Origin: an uncultured Alphaproteobacteria bacterium
GTDB taxonomy: Bacteria; Pseudomonadota; Alphaproteobacteria; Rhodobacterales; Rhodobacteraceae
NCBI GenBank assembly: GCA_902584635.1
Contig: CACIAQ010000005.1
Span: 1 to 64,000, forward strand
DNA length: 64,000 bases
Reading direction: 5' to 3'
The notes beneath the pieces were generated by a model. That model was not told where the DNA came from. It did not search any database and saw only the letters and a program-made list of their open reading frames with translations. Below, one piece after another: positions 35,472 to 45,618 of the stretch (the stretch's first letter is position 1; each line of letters begins with the position of its first letter). The position numbers and the translations under genes are program-made.

Positions 35472-36116
35472 TCATGCATTTATTTGACGAGCTGATGAAA
35501 CTATCCTTCTAAATGGCATCAAGAACAAGGATGCCAGAATTAATTTTACCATGAAATCAGCTACAGCCATACTTACCCAAAAAGGTGTGTCTATGGGAAA
35601 AAAGTTCAACAGCGCTGATGCCTCGTTCGCCCACGCTACATCATTTTGTGGTTCAATAAATACGAATGTTGCTGAAAACGCTATAGAGAAGAATATCAAC
35701 GTATCGAGAGCTGAACCTATTGTTGATGATATCAAAGGGGGAACCCACCATCTTAGTTTTCTAAAAAAATGAAAGACATAAGTATCACTAAAATGTGCTA
35801 TCAAGAATGCAAGACCTGAGCCCACAGCAATCCTTAAGGTAACCAAAGGACCAAACTCGCCTTCAATTTGACTACCAATTAAAGAACATATAACGCCGAC
35901 GACAAAACCCCAAAAAATCACTTGCCTTGCTCTTCTTGGACCTTCTAATTTATTAACTACGTCATTAATCAGAAAAGCTATTGGATAGGTAAACGCTCCA
36001 TAAGTTAAAAAAGCACCTAAATAAAACTGGACCAATACATTGGAAAGTATAACTACTAGGGCCATCATTATAATTGCTAAAAATGTGGTCTTATTATCTA
36101 TTGCTCGCTCTTCCAT
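35472..36116 (-). CDS. Queuosine precursor transporter (YhhQ/VUT family)
   Basis: A 214-residue inner-membrane protein with about six hydrophobic segments and the VUT-family blocks YPIAFLINDVVNKLEGPRRAR (47-67) and the charged-residue-containing VADFMVKL near the C-terminus. The family imports preQ0/preQ1 for tRNA queuosine synthesis; I infer the same role here. It overlaps gshB by 19 bases, so the two are co-transcribed. Its stop lies 2 bases from the smpB stop. Confidence 0.85.
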   Translation of the reverse strand: MEERAIDNKTTFLAIIMMALVVILSNVLVQFYLGAFLTYGAFTYPIAFLINDVVNKLEGPRRARQVIFWGFVVGVICSLIGSQIEGEFGPLVTLRIAVGSGLAFLIAHFSDTYVFHFFRKLRWWVPPLISSTIGSALDTLIFFSIAFSATFVFIEPQNDVAWANEASALLNFFPIDTPFWVSMAVADFMVKLILASLFLMPFRRIVSSARQINA

Positions 36117-37051
36117 TTTTTCTCAATACCTTCCCAAATTGTTTGCGCATAATTCTTTTTTTCGAAGCGCTCTAGTTCTTGTAAACCCGTGGGAGAAGTA
36201 ACATTTATTTCTGTTAAATGCTGACCAATTACATCAATTCCCACGAAAAATAAATTTTTCTTTTTCAATACCGGTGAGAGCCTTTTACATATTTCAGTAT
36301 CTCTCGCAGTCAAGTTTGATTTTGCAGGCGTACCACCAACATGCATATTTGATCGAATATCGTCATGAGGGGGAATACGATTGATTGCACCAATCGGCTC
36401 TCCATCAACCAAAATAATTCTCTTATCTCCATTAGACACATCTGGCAAAAATTGTTGAACGATGATTGGCTCTCTTGAGTTATTTACAAATGTTTCAAAG
36501 AAAACATTTAAGTTTTTGTCACCTTCGACCAATCTAAATACACCTGTCCCTCCATTTCCATAAAGAGGCTTAAGTATTATATCTTTGTATCTATTTCGAA
36601 AATCAATAATTGACCTTAGGCTTCTTGTAATAACGGTTGGTGGCATTAAGTCTATAAAATTCAAAACTAACAGTTTTTCTGGAGAGTTTCTCACCCAATA
36701 TGGGTCATTGAGAACTAAAGTTTTACCCTTGAGTCTTTCTAACAAGAAAGTCGTTGTAATATATAGCATATCGAAAGGAGGGTCTTGTCTTAAGAAGACT
36801 ATATCTATCTCCTCCGACAAATCTATTTTCTCCTCTTTTTGCAGAGAGATAATGGGTGTACCTTCCCGGTCTATATCTACTTTCTGGCCATACGCAATAA
36901 TTTTCCCATTTTCATAGACTAAGCTTTCAGGATTAAAATAGTATATTTGATGACCCATTTTTTGGCCTTCTTCTGCCAATCTAAATGAAGTGTCTCCGTT
37001 AGTGTCAACATCAGATATTGGATCCATCTGAAATGCTATCTTGAGTTTCAT
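36098..37051 (-). CDS. gshB: Glutathione synthase
   Basis: ATP-grasp enzyme joining gamma-glutamylcysteine and glycine. The 317-residue protein has the GshB N-terminus KIAFQMDPISDVDTNGDTSF (3-22), the ATP-grasp ILKPLYGNGGTGVFRL and the C-terminal ligand block FVGIDVIGQHLTEINVTSPTG. The order rsmI-gshB is conserved in alphaproteobacteria. It lies 19 bases downstream of rsmI and overlaps the queuosine-precursor transporter gene. Confidence 0.95.
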   Translation of the reverse strand: MKLKIAFQMDPISDVDTNGDTSFRLAEEGQKMGHQIYYFNPESLVYENGKIIAYGQKVDIDREGTPIISLQKEEKIDLSEEIDIVFLRQDPPFDMLYITTTFLLERLKGKTLVLNDPYWVRNSPEKLLVLNFIDLMPPTVITRSLRSIIDFRNRYKDIILKPLYGNGGTGVFRLVEGDKNLNVFFETFVNNSREPIIVQQFLPDVSNGDKRIILVDGEPIGAINRIPPHDDIRSNMHVGGTPAKSNLTARDTEICKRLSPVLKKKNLFFVGIDVIGQHLTEINVTSPTGLQELERFEKKNYAQTIWEGIEKKWKSEQ

Positions 37052-37070
37052 AAATACATACCGATCTAAG

Positions 37071-37940
37071 TTAATTGTTATCTTTAAATATTGTTAGGGC
37101 TTTTTCATATATAATTTTTTTTTGAATATTTAGCTTTTCCGCCAAAAAATCCACTGAACCTTTCATGCTCATCGATTTTTTTAATTTTCTAAGCTGTTCA
37201 TCTAGATTTTTCAAGTCAAAATCTCCAGTCTCATTTTTTCCTACGATAATTACAAACTCTCCTTTTAAGGATCTCATTTTTTTTGTTACCTTTATACCCT
37301 CGTGTGCTTTAAACCTAGTAATCTCTTCATTTAACTTTGTTAGCTCCCTACAGATACATATTTCAGTGGAGGGTCTGCAAGTTTCTGCTAACAGTTCCAA
37401 CGTTTTTTGCAGTCGCTTGCCACTCTCGAAAATAATCAAAGAGGAAGGTAGATTTAAATACGTTTCTAATAATTTTTTCTTCTTGCTTTTGGTATTCGGT
37501 AAAAACCCCAAAAAACTAAACGTATCAGTTGGCAAGCCTGATACTGTTAATGCGGCTATAACAGAGGAGGGCCCAGGAACGCTAAAAACCTCAATACCAT
37601 CTTCAATTGCAGTCTTTACCAGTTTATAGCCAGGATCTGAAATCAATGGTGTGCCCGCGTCACTGACTAAAGCCACACTTTTGCCTTGTTTAATTAATTC
37701 TATTATTTTCCCTCTTGCATGAGATGAGCTGTGATCGTGATATGAAATTATAGACTTTATTGATTTGCTAATTTTCAACAATTTAAATAGTGATCTTACA
37801 TTACGAGTGTCTTCGCCAGCTACGTAATCAGAATTACATAACATATGTAGTGCTCTAAAACTGATATCGCTTAAACAGCCCACTGGAAGTGAAACAAGAT
37901 ATAAGCCGGATTTAATTTCTGGATATACAAATTCGTTCAT
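37071..37940 (-). CDS. rsmI: 16S rRNA (cytidine1402-2'-O)-methyltransferase
   Basis: Methylates the ribose of C1402 in 16S rRNA. The 289-residue protein has the family motifs AGEDTRNVRSLFKLL, SYHDHSS, VALVSDAGTPLISDPGYKLV and the PGPSSVIAALTVSGLPTDTF segment, an SAM-binding tetrapyrrole-methylase fold. It is divergent from glnD across a 118-base gap in which I see no RNA gene. Confidence 0.95.
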   Translation of the reverse strand: MNEFVYPEIKSGLYLVSLPVGCLSDISFRALHMLCNSDYVAGEDTRNVRSLFKLLKISKSIKSIISYHDHSSSHARGKIIELIKQGKSVALVSDAGTPLISDPGYKLVKTAIEDGIEVFSVPGPSSVIAALTVSGLPTDTFSFLGFLPNTKSKKKKLLETYLNLPSSLIIFESGKRLQKTLELLAETCRPSTEICICRELTKLNEEITRFKAHEGIKVTKKMRSLKGEFVIIVGKNETGDFDLKNLDEQLRKLKKSMSMKGSVDFLAEKLNIQKKIIYEKALTIFKDNN

Positions 37941-38058
37941 ACTTATTAATAAAATCTTGCATTTTAATATAACTTCTCAGTCTAAAGCTTTCTAGACCTT
38001 GTAAATTTTTTAATAATTCTCTCGTGTCGTCTAACTAAATATAATATTACTCTACTTT

Positions 38059-40833
38059 ATGCAGACATCAAAGAAGACCATAATCGAATTGGATATTTGC
38101 GAAGAAAAGTTAAATAAAGAACTTTTAGATCTAGCTATTCCCAATAACCCAGATTTAAAGACAAGAGCAAAGATAACATCCATCCTCAGAGCTTCTAATG
38201 AGCTTATGACTCAAATTGCTTTTGATTTTCTAAACAAATACCCATTTTTAGGCAACGAAGCGAAAAGTCTTTTTTGTAAAAAAACAGATATATTGGTTTC
38301 TACTGTTTTTAATCTCGTTCATAAAAAATTTCACCCATTAACTCACACTTCTGAAAGTCAAAGCTTATCGTTAGTTGCCATAGGAGGTTTCGGAAGGGGT
38401 GAAATGGCTCCTTATTCTGATATAGATTTATTATTCCTGTCTACTAAACGTCAGACAGGTTTGGTTAAGCGGGTAGTGGAGTCTGTATTGTATATACTTT
38501 GGGATTTAAAATTTAAAGTCGGTCACTCCTCTAGAACTATACCTGATTGTGTTCAACTAGGTTTGAATGACTTAACAATTCGAACCTCAATGCTAGAAAA
38601 GAGATACTTATGTGGGAGTAGAGATTTATTTGAAGAATTAGATACTACCCTAAAGAAAAGAGTTTTTTCCAAAAAAGCATCAAATTTTGTGGAAGGGAAA
38701 CTTTCGGAAAGAGCAGAAAGACACCGAAAGCATGCAAATGCTCGTTATATGCTGGAGCCGAATATTAAAGAAGGTAAGGGAGGACTACGAGATCTCCATA
38801 CCTTATACTGGATATCAAAGTATATTTATAAAACCGATAACATCCATTCCCTTATTGAGAAAAAGATCTTTAAGAAGAGCGAGCTGCAGATATTTACAGA
38901 AGCAGAAAATTTTCTTTGGTTTATAAGGTGTAAAATTCACCAAATATCAGGTTACGCTAACGAGAAATTATATTTTAACATTCAAGCCGATTTAGCAAAA
39001 AGCCTAAATATTGAAGATGATAACTCGAGAAGAGGCGTAGAGATATTTATGCAAAAATATTTTCTACAGGCAAAAAATGTTGGAGATCTAACAAGAATAT
39101 TCTTAACTGCGATAGAAGAGAACTATTTAGCAAAGAAAAAGGGGTTTAAGAGGAACCTCTCAGAACTGCTAGGACTTTCCGGAAGATCATTAAAGCCATT
39201 ACAAGCAGGGTTAGTTATCGAAAAAGGAAGACTTAGTATCAGAGATAAAAATTTTTTAACAAAAAAACCCATAAATATTTTAAAGCTATTCATTTGTGCC
39301 CTCGACTCTAAAATACTTATTCACCCACAAGCATTACGACTAGTTTCACAAAATTTAGATTTAGTAGACTCTGAACTCAAAAATAGTTTTGAGGCAAATG
39401 ACCTTTTTTTAAGCTTATTGATTGATTACGGCAATCCTGAAAGAGTTTTAAGAAGAATGAATGAAGTTGGATTTTTGGGGGCATTTATCCCTGACTTTGG
39501 CAGAATCGTAGCGTTAATGCAGTTTAATATGTACCATTGGTTCACTGTCGACGAACATACGATCCAATGCTTAAAAGTTTTATCCGAGATCGAAAAATTA
39601 CCTAAAAATTATGGTACTGCTGTTGAGGAAATATTCTCGAAAAAATCACTTAATAGAAAAGTACTGTATCTCTCAATACTCTTTCATGATATTGGAAAGG
39701 GCCTAGAAAATGACCATTCAGTCGAGGGTGAGAAAATTGCCACCAAATTATGCAAACGATTTTCTCTGAAAGATCGCGAGCGAAAGAAAATTTGTTGGTT
39801 AGTAAGAAATCATTTAATGATGTCTGATTTTGCTCAAAAACGAGATTTATCAGACCAAAAAACAATCATCGATTTTCAACAGTACGTCAAAGATAGAGAA
39901 ACACTAGACCTATTATTTATACTCACAGTATGTGATATTAAAGGAGTATCTTCCGATTCATGGAACAATTGGAAAAGCTCTCTACTTGAGAGCCTTTACT
40001 TTCAAACACTTCAATTAGTTTCAAATGATATAAAGGTGGAAACCAGGTCAGAGCGAATAGATGCAGCAAAGAAAAAACTTAAGGGATATCTTCAAGGGTT
40101 TAAAAATGATGACATTAAAAAGGAAACTTCGCGCCATTTTGATGCTTATTGGTTAGTTTTAGATACACAAACCCAAAAGCTTATAGCCGAAATGATAAAA
40201 AGGCTTGAGCAAGATCCTTTGCAGGTTGAACCTTCATATGACAACGAGCGCGATATAACGAAGATAATTTTTGTCATGGAAGACCATCCTGGCATTTTTT
40301 CAAGATTGGCAGGAGCACTAGCAATTGCGTCTGCTAATGTTATTGATGCAAAAACATTTACAACTAAAGACGGAATAGCAAATTTCATTTTTTGGATACA
40401 AGATAATCTTGGGAAAAAATATGATGAAAGAAAAACTAAAAAGTTGTTAGAAACAGTCAAGAGAACTCTTTCAGGGGAGATTATCACTAAGTCAATTTTA
40501 GAGAAACAAGACAAAATAAAAGACCGTGAAAAGTACTTTGAAGTTCCAACAAAGATTTCTTTTGATAACAAGGGGTCACATAAACAAACTATGATTGAAG
40601 TTGATACTCGAGATAGATTAGGCCTTCTATATGACATAACCAATACGCTATTTCGAAACCAAATTACAATAAGGTCTGCAGTGATTGCAACGTATGGAGA
40701 GCAAGCTGTAGACACATTTTACGTAAATGATTTATTTGGCGAAAAAATTACATCCTTACAAAAGCTAGAGCAAGTGAGGAAGGAGCTATTGTTTTATCTT
40801 GAGAAACATTTTAAAAAGGCTTTAAAAGATTAA
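38059..40833 (+). CDS. glnD: Bifunctional uridylyltransferase/uridylyl-removing enzyme GlnD
   Basis: Nitrogen sensor that uridylylates PII protein when glutamine is low and removes UMP when it is high. The 924-residue protein has the nucleotidyltransferase motif GGFGRGEMAPYSDIDLLFL (about 108-126), an HD phosphohydrolase domain with LFHDIGKG (about 540-547) and two C-terminal ACT domains for glutamine (about 730-800 and 840-910). The stop overlaps the murJ start as TAATG. The glnD-murJ-trpS order is typical of alphaproteobacteria. Confidence 0.96.
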   Translation: MQTSKKTIIELDICEEKLNKELLDLAIPNNPDLKTRAKITSILRASNELMTQIAFDFLNKYPFLGNEAKSLFCKKTDILVSTVFNLVHKKFHPLTHTSESQSLSLVAIGGFGRGEMAPYSDIDLLFLSTKRQTGLVKRVVESVLYILWDLKFKVGHSSRTIPDCVQLGLNDLTIRTSMLEKRYLCGSRDLFEELDTTLKKRVFSKKASNFVEGKLSERAERHRKHANARYMLEPNIKEGKGGLRDLHTLYWISKYIYKTDNIHSLIEKKIFKKSELQIFTEAENFLWFIRCKIHQISGYANEKLYFNIQADLAKSLNIEDDNSRRGVEIFMQKYFLQAKNVGDLTRIFLTAIEENYLAKKKGFKRNLSELLGLSGRSLKPLQAGLVIEKGRLSIRDKNFLTKKPINILKLFICALDSKILIHPQALRLVSQNLDLVDSELKNSFEANDLFLSLLIDYGNPERVLRRMNEVGFLGAFIPDFGRIVALMQFNMYHWFTVDEHTIQCLKVLSEIEKLPKNYGTAVEEIFSKKSLNRKVLYLSILFHDIGKGLENDHSVEGEKIATKLCKRFSLKDRERKKICWLVRNHLMMSDFAQKRDLSDQKTIIDFQQYVKDRETLDLLFILTVCDIKGVSSDSWNNWKSSLLESLYFQTLQLVSNDIKVETRSERIDAAKKKLKGYLQGFKNDDIKKETSRHFDAYWLVLDTQTQKLIAEMIKRLEQDPLQVEPSYDNERDITKIIFVMEDHPGIFSRLAGALAIASANVIDAKTFTTKDGIANFIFWIQDNLGKKYDERKTKKLLETVKRTLSGEIITKSILEKQDKIKDREKYFEVPTKISFDNKGSHKQTMIEVDTRDRLGLLYDITNTLFRNQITIRSAVIATYGEQAVDTFYVNDLFGEKITSLQKLEQVRKELLFYLEKHFKKALKD

Positions 40834-42380
40834 TGAAAAAGAAAAACTCTCTAATTAATAACTTCTCTATTGTTAGTCTTTGGACGCTCTTAAGCCGAAC
40901 ATTAGGTTTTTTGCGCGATATTTTTTTGGCTCTTTATCTTGGTTCAGGTCCAGTTGCACAAGCATTTTTACTCGCTTTTACGATTCCGAATATGCTCAGG
41001 AGAATATTTGCCGAAGGTTCATTCAACAAAGTGTTTATACCGATTTTTGTGGGTGTAAAAGGTAACAAAAAAAATGCTAACGAGTTGGTGACAATAGTGT
41101 TTTTTTCTCTTTTTACAATCTTAGGTTTAATTTCAATTCTAGGTATAATTTTTATGCCTGTTTTAATAAGAGCACTTGCGTTTGGTTTTTTAGATGACGA
41201 AAGGTTCGAATTGGCAGTATTATATGGAAGGATATTATTTCCATACATTCTACTTATCTCCCTGGTACAATTGTTCAGTTCAGTACTAAATGCTTTCAAC
41301 CTTTATCACATCAGTACTGCAACACAGAGTGTTTTAAATTTTTTTCTCATTGGTTCTCTGATTTTTTCTGCACTCTACTCTGGTGATTTTGGGTATAATC
41401 TTTGCATAGCTGTTTTGATTTCAGGCCTTATAAATTTAGTATTGGTTTTCAGAGCATGTAGGCTGAACGGAATTTCCCTTACTTCAGTAAATTTATCTGG
41501 ATTGAACCCGAATCTAAGTATCTCAAAAGAACTATTTTTAAAATCAATACCCATTAGTTTAGCAAGCGGCGTATCACAAATAAATCTTGTAGTGGGCAGA
41601 CAAATATCATCACTTTTTGATGGAGCGATAGTGTGGCTTATTTATGCCGATAGGCTTGCACAGCTTCCAATTGCGCTCATTGGGGTTGCTTTAAATGTTG
41701 TTACTCTGCCAAAACTTAGTTCACTCAAAAAAAGTGGTCGACAAGTCGAAGGCAACCTATATTTAAACCAATCTATGCGACTATCCCTTGTTTTTGCACT
41801 GCCTGCCTCTGTAGGCTTAATGTATTTAAACTCTGAAATCATATCGTCTCTGTTTCAAAGAGGAAATTTTTTAGTGAGTGATGCTATTCAAACTAGTAAA
41901 GCTTTATCGATTTATAGCTTGAGTATAATTCCGATAAGCTTACAAATGCTATTACTAAACTTTTATTTTGCAGAGAAAAATATAAGAATACCTTTCTACT
42001 ACTCTCTGGCGTCTGTTTTCTTAAACGTAAGTCTTGCTTATACCCTACTAGATACATTCGAGTTTTTAGCGCCTCCAATAGCATACGCAATAACAAATTG
42101 GTTGGTTTTTATATCACTAGTATATCATACCTACAAATTTGGTTTTTATTTTAATAGTGCTTTTAAACAGGCCCTATCAAGGATTGTACTAAGTAGCTGT
42201 TTTATGCTTGTTTTATTAATATTGATGAAGTCTGTTACAATTTGGTATTTTTCTAATCAAAACCTTACAATCCTTTGGTTAAGTATGGTCATACTGATAT
42301 CAGGAATTAGTTATTTTGCATGCCTAAGGTTTTTAGGTATATTAGATAAAAATTTTAGGTTCAATGACTTTGGCAAATAA
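40833..42380 (+). CDS. murJ: Lipid II flippase MurJ
   Basis: Inner-membrane MOP-superfamily transporter that flips lipid II for cell-wall synthesis. The 515-residue protein has about 14 hydrophobic segments. It carries the MurJ hallmarks SRTLGFLRD near residue 21 and the FTIPNMLRRIFAEGSFNKVF loop at about 49-68, with its positively charged arginines. It is translationally coupled to glnD (TAATG). trpS follows after 16 bases. Confidence 0.95.
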   Translation: MKKKNSLINNFSIVSLWTLLSRTLGFLRDIFLALYLGSGPVAQAFLLAFTIPNMLRRIFAEGSFNKVFIPIFVGVKGNKKNANELVTIVFFSLFTILGLISILGIIFMPVLIRALAFGFLDDERFELAVLYGRILFPYILLISLVQLFSSVLNAFNLYHISTATQSVLNFFLIGSLIFSALYSGDFGYNLCIAVLISGLINLVLVFRACRLNGISLTSVNLSGLNPNLSISKELFLKSIPISLASGVSQINLVVGRQISSLFDGAIVWLIYADRLAQLPIALIGVALNVVTLPKLSSLKKSGRQVEGNLYLNQSMRLSLVFALPASVGLMYLNSEIISSLFQRGNFLVSDAIQTSKALSIYSLSIIPISLQMLLLNFYFAEKNIRIPFYYSLASVFLNVSLAYTLLDTFEFLAPPIAYAITNWLVFISLVYHTYKFGFYFNSAFKQALSRIVLSSCFMLVLLILMKSVTIWYFSNQNLTILWLSMVILISGISYFACLRFLGILDKNFRFNDFGK

Positions 42381-42396
42381 TTAAGAGACATTATTT

Positions 42397-43404
42397 ATGG
42401 ATAGTAAGATAGTTTTTTCAGGTGTGCAGCCTACTGGAAATCTTCACTTAGGAAATTATCTTGGAGCCGTTAAACGATTTGTAGAGCTTCAAGAAACTAA
42501 AGCTATGTGCATTTATTGTCTAGTAGATCTCCATGCAATAACAAGTTGGCAAGATCCAAAAGAATTACGCCAAAATACTATCGAGGTAACAGCTGCTTTT
42601 TTAGCTTGTGGTTTACGCAAGGAAAATTCAATTATATTCAATCAAAGTCAGGTCTCGACACATACTGAGCTTGCATGGATCTTCAATTGTGTAGCTAGAA
42701 TTGGGTGGCTGAATCGTATGACACAATTTAAAGAGAAAGCTGGGAAAAATAGAGAAAATGCCTCTCTTGGACTTTATTGTTACCCAACTCTAATGGCGGC
42801 AGACATTCTTGCTTACCACGCCACTCATGTACCGGTGGGTGAAGACCAAAAACAACATCTTGAATTAACTCGCGATATAGCTACAAAATTTAATAATGAC
42901 TTCAACACTCCAGGATTTTTCCCAATACCAGAGCCGATTATAGAAGGGACAGCTACTAGAGTAATGTCTTTAAGAGATGGAAACAAAAAAATGTCTAAGT
43001 CAGAAGCATCAGAGATGTCTCGTATAAATCTAAATGATGATAGCGATTCAATAAGAAGAAAAATCCAAAAAGCAAAAACTGATCCCTTTGAAATACCTAG
43101 CGTACAAGAAGAGCTTGTTAACCGTCCAGAAGCAGAAAATTTGCTTGGAATATATGCAACCTTAGCCAATCAATCTGTTGAAAAAACATTGGAGCAATTT
43201 TCAGGATCAGATTTTAAAAAATTGAAAGACGAACTATCAGATATCCTTATTTCTGAACTTGAACCAATAAATAAAGAGATAAAAAAGCTTTTAAATGAAG
43301 AAACATATATAGTAGAAATTTTGCGAAAAGGATCTGAAAAAGCTGATGATATTTCACAACCGATATTAAAAAAGACACGTGAGATAGTCGGTTTCTTGAA
43401 ATAA
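42397..43404 (+). CDS. trpS: Tryptophanyl-tRNA synthetase
   Basis: Charges tRNA-Trp. The 335-residue class I synthetase has the HIGH-type motif [13 protein letters not shown] (12-24), the ATP-site [15 protein letters not shown] and the KMSKS loop [11 protein letters not shown]. Length is normal. A 61-base gap to the usp gene follows. Confidence 0.96.
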   Translation: MDSKIVFSGVQPTGNLHLGNYLGAVKRFVELQETKAMCIYCLVDLHAITSWQDPKELRQNTIEVTAAFLACGLRKENSIIFNQSQVSTHTELAWIFNCVARIGWLNRMTQFKEKAGKNRENASLGLYCYPTLMAADILAYHATHVPVGEDQKQHLELTRDIATKFNNDFNTPGFFPIPEPIIEGTATRVMSLRDGNKKMSKSEASEMSRINLNDDSDSIRRKIQKAKTDPFEIPSVQEELVNRPEAENLLGIYATLANQSVEKTLEQFSGSDFKKLKDELSDILISELEPINKEIKKLLNEETYIVEILRKGSEKADDISQPILKKTREIVGFLK

Positions 43405-43465
43405 ATATCTAAGATTTCTTAAATTTTAGGTTAAAATATATTGTGGTCTTTATGATAGGGGAGTT

Positions 43466-43924
43466 GTGAGAAAGTTTTTAGTAATAATGGACAATAGTCC
43501 CGAGTTCTTAAATGCGCTTCACTATGCGGCAACTAGGGCTGCTAAAACCGGTGGTGGTGTCGAAGTACTTGCGATTATCACACCTCAAGATCAAACACAT
43601 TGGCTTGGTGTTGCTGAAAAAATGAGAGAAGAAGCAAGGGAAACGATTGAAGAAAATTTTAAGATATATTCAAACTGGATGAAAGACGAGCTGAAGCTCG
43701 AGGCCGAATTAGTTATTCGAGAAGGAGAAAAAGCTACTGAGGTACTTAATCAGATCTCAGAAGATAAGGAGGTTGGGGTACTTGTTTTAGGGGCGAACAA
43801 TTCGAGTGAAGGTCCTGGGCCATTAATTAGCCAATTAGTTTCACGAGATGGTGGAAAATTGCCTATACCTGTTACTATCGTTCCAGGTTCAATGACAAAG
43901 GAAAGAATTGAAGCTGTATCTTAA
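43466..43924 (+). CDS. Universal stress protein (UspA family)
   Basis: A 152-residue cytosolic protein with the Usp alpha/beta fold: an N-terminal KFLVIMDNSPEFLNALHYAA strand-helix and the C-terminal VLVLGANNSSEGPGPLIS loop, a GxxG-like nucleotide-binding element. It starts with GTG, preceded by a good AGGGGAG ribosome-binding site (about 43457-43463). In related genomes a Usp gene sits between trpS and nfu just as here. Its role is not specific from sequence. Confidence 0.88.
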   Translation: MRKFLVIMDNSPEFLNALHYAATRAAKTGGGVEVLAIITPQDQTHWLGVAEKMREEARETIEENFKIYSNWMKDELKLEAELVIREGEKATEVLNQISEDKEVGVLVLGANNSSEGPGPLISQLVSRDGGKLPIPVTIVPGSMTKERIEAVS

Positions 43925-43985
43925 CCTTGAAAAATGATATAAGAGTACCTATCTTATCGTTATATTAGAGAACTGGAGAAAGTAA

Positions 43986-44543
43986 ATGTTTATCCAAACA
44001 GAAGAGACACCCAACCCGGCAACACTAAAGTTTTTACCTGGTCAAACCGTTTTGGGTACTGGAACCGCCAACTTTAATGAGGGCGACAATATTGGGAGAT
44101 CGCCTTTGGCAAAAATGCTGTTTGGTATCGAAGGTGTAGTTGGTGTGTTTCTAGGAAGCGACTTTATCACGATTACAAAGAGAGAAGAATTCCTATGGGA
44201 ACATATAAAGCCTGCTTTACTGGGAACAATTATGGACTTTTTACAGTCTGGTGAGCAAATTTTAAATGAAGAGTCTAGAGACTCCTTGCACAATATTCAT
44301 GAAGGACCTGACAGCGAAATAGTAAAGAGAATAACAGACCTTTTAGATACCAGGGTTAGACCCGCAGTTGCTCAAGATGGGGGAGATATAACTTTCCAGA
44401 GTTTTCAGGAAGGAGTAGTTTACTTGCATATGCAAGGAGCTTGCGCTGGATGCCCTTCATCAACTATGACATTAAAAATGGGCATTGAAAATCTTCTTAA
44501 GCACTACATTCCTGAAGTGACTGAGGTTAGACCTGTAGCTTGA
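43986..44543 (+). CDS. NifU/Nfu-type iron-sulfur cluster carrier
   Basis: A 185-residue Fe-S scaffold or carrier. The N-terminal Nfu_N domain (about 1-90, starting MFIQTEETPNPATLKFLPG) is followed by a C-terminal NifU domain (about 110-183) with CxxC at Cys153 and Cys156 (GACAGCPSSTMTLK), which binds a bridging 4Fe-4S cluster between two subunits. tsaB follows after 10 bases. Confidence 0.92.
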   Translation: MFIQTEETPNPATLKFLPGQTVLGTGTANFNEGDNIGRSPLAKMLFGIEGVVGVFLGSDFITITKREEFLWEHIKPALLGTIMDFLQSGEQILNEESRDSLHNIHEGPDSEIVKRITDLLDTRVRPAVAQDGGDITFQSFQEGVVYLHMQGACAGCPSSTMTLKMGIENLLKHYIPEVTEVRPVA

Positions 44544-44553
44544 TAAAAAGGTT

Positions 44554-45209
44554 ATGAATACGCTCGCTATCGACCTTACAACCTCAGATATAAAATTTGG
44601 GATTGATACCAACGGTGTATTTTCTGATTACAAAAATGTAGACCAACCAAATTTTGATGAAATTTTTTTTTTCTCTCAGATTTTCTAAATAAAAATAAGT
44701 TAGAAATACACGAAGTTGATAGAATTGTGGTCTGTACTGGACCTGGAAATTTCAATGGGATTAGGGCATCAATATCTGCTGTGAAGGGTGTTTGTTGTTC
44801 CCTACCTATTCAACTAATAGGTGTAAACAAATTTCAAGCTCTATCGAGAATATATAAGACCGCTCTAATTTCCCTCAAATATAAAGGCAATAAGATATTT
44901 TGGTGCATATTAAAAGATAAAAAACCTATTTTTATGTCCTCCTTAGACATAAAAGATATTAAACCTTCAGTCGATTACTCCGACTTAATGGTTGTTGGAT
45001 ATAGAGCAGAGGAAATTGCAACAACTATTAAAATAAAAAAATTTATCGAACAACCTGAGATATTTATGCAAGATTTTCTAAAATTCTCAAGAAAAGTTGT
45101 AAAACCGGAAAAATTTTTACCAAAGCCTTTATATATATCAACAGGTAAGTCTTTATTCACTAAATATAAAGGACCTAAAATACTCGACAAATCATTAGAT
45201 GTCAGCTGA
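44554..45209 (+). pseudogene. tsaB: tRNA t6A synthesis protein TsaB, frame broken at a run of ten T
   Basis: TsaB is the partner of TsaD in making N6-threonylcarbamoyladenosine at tRNA position 37. The ATG at 44554 opens MNTLAIDLTTSDIKFGID, a TsaB N-terminus, but this frame stops at 44686-44688. The rest, with the family signature CTGPGNFNGIRASISAVKG, continues from about 44673 in the next frame. The two halves join if the T10 run at 44663-44672 had 11 (or 8) T: the joined reading then passes through EIFFFLSDFLNK without a stop and gives about 218 residues, a normal TsaB length. The cause may be a sequencing or assembly error, a true mutation, or a slippage site read through by polymerase. 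The conserved neighbours nfu and rimI, and the intact sequence on both sides, argue for a gene that still works. Confidence 0.8.
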
Positions 45210-45618
45210 GGAAAATTTTAATCTCTATAAGAAGTGTGTAGACGTTCAGTCAATTCAATTTTCTTTGGAAGATTTTAAACGATTTCAGAAGTCTACAAAT
45301 GTCAAGATCAAAAAGGACCGGAATTGCATCGCTATACTAAGTCTTACAGATCATGAAGTAGAGATATACTTTATTGGCGTTTTAGAGGATCTCCGAGGTA
45401 GGGGTTTAGGGAAAAAGTTACTGAAGAGTATTGTAAGCTTTTCCAAAAATTATGGAGCTAACTTTATAACCCTTGAAGTAGGGATTAACAACATCCAAGC
45501 GAGAAATATGTATTTTTCGTTTAAGTTTATAGAATACGGCATACGAAAAAATTATTACAAAAACAGTTCAGGTATACGAGAAGATGCAATAATAATGAAA
45601 CTGAATTTAAAAACTTAA
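45199..45618 (+). CDS. rimI: Ribosomal protein S18-alanine N-acetyltransferase-like GNAT
   Basis: A 139-residue GNAT protein with the acetyl-CoA motif RGRGLGKKLL (residues about 65-74), NNIQARNMYFSFKFIEYGIR and the RimI-type end DAIIMKLNL. It follows tsaB with an 11-base overlap, the conserved tsaB-rimI pair, so acetylation of S18 is likely, although the RimI family is broad. Its stop codon overlaps the stop of the convergent permease gene. Confidence 0.85.
   Translation: MSAEENFNLYKKCVDVQSIQFSLEDFKRFQKSTNVKIKKDRNCIAILSLTDHEVEIYFIGVLEDLRGRGLGKKLLKSIVSFSKNYGANFITLEVGINNIQARNMYFSFKFIEYGIRKNYYKNSSGIREDAIIMKLNLKT

Noticed and set aside
37165-37629. Plus-strand frame of 154 codons
   Set aside because: Antisense to rsmI, whose motifs are intact.
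37941-38058. tRNA or small RNA in the rsmI-glnD gap
   Set aside because: Read for cloverleaf arms and CCA-like ends; none seen. The gap is plain AT-rich divergent promoter DNA.
40146-40715. Minus-strand frame of 189 codons
   Set aside because: Antisense to the two ACT domains of glnD; no family resemblance.
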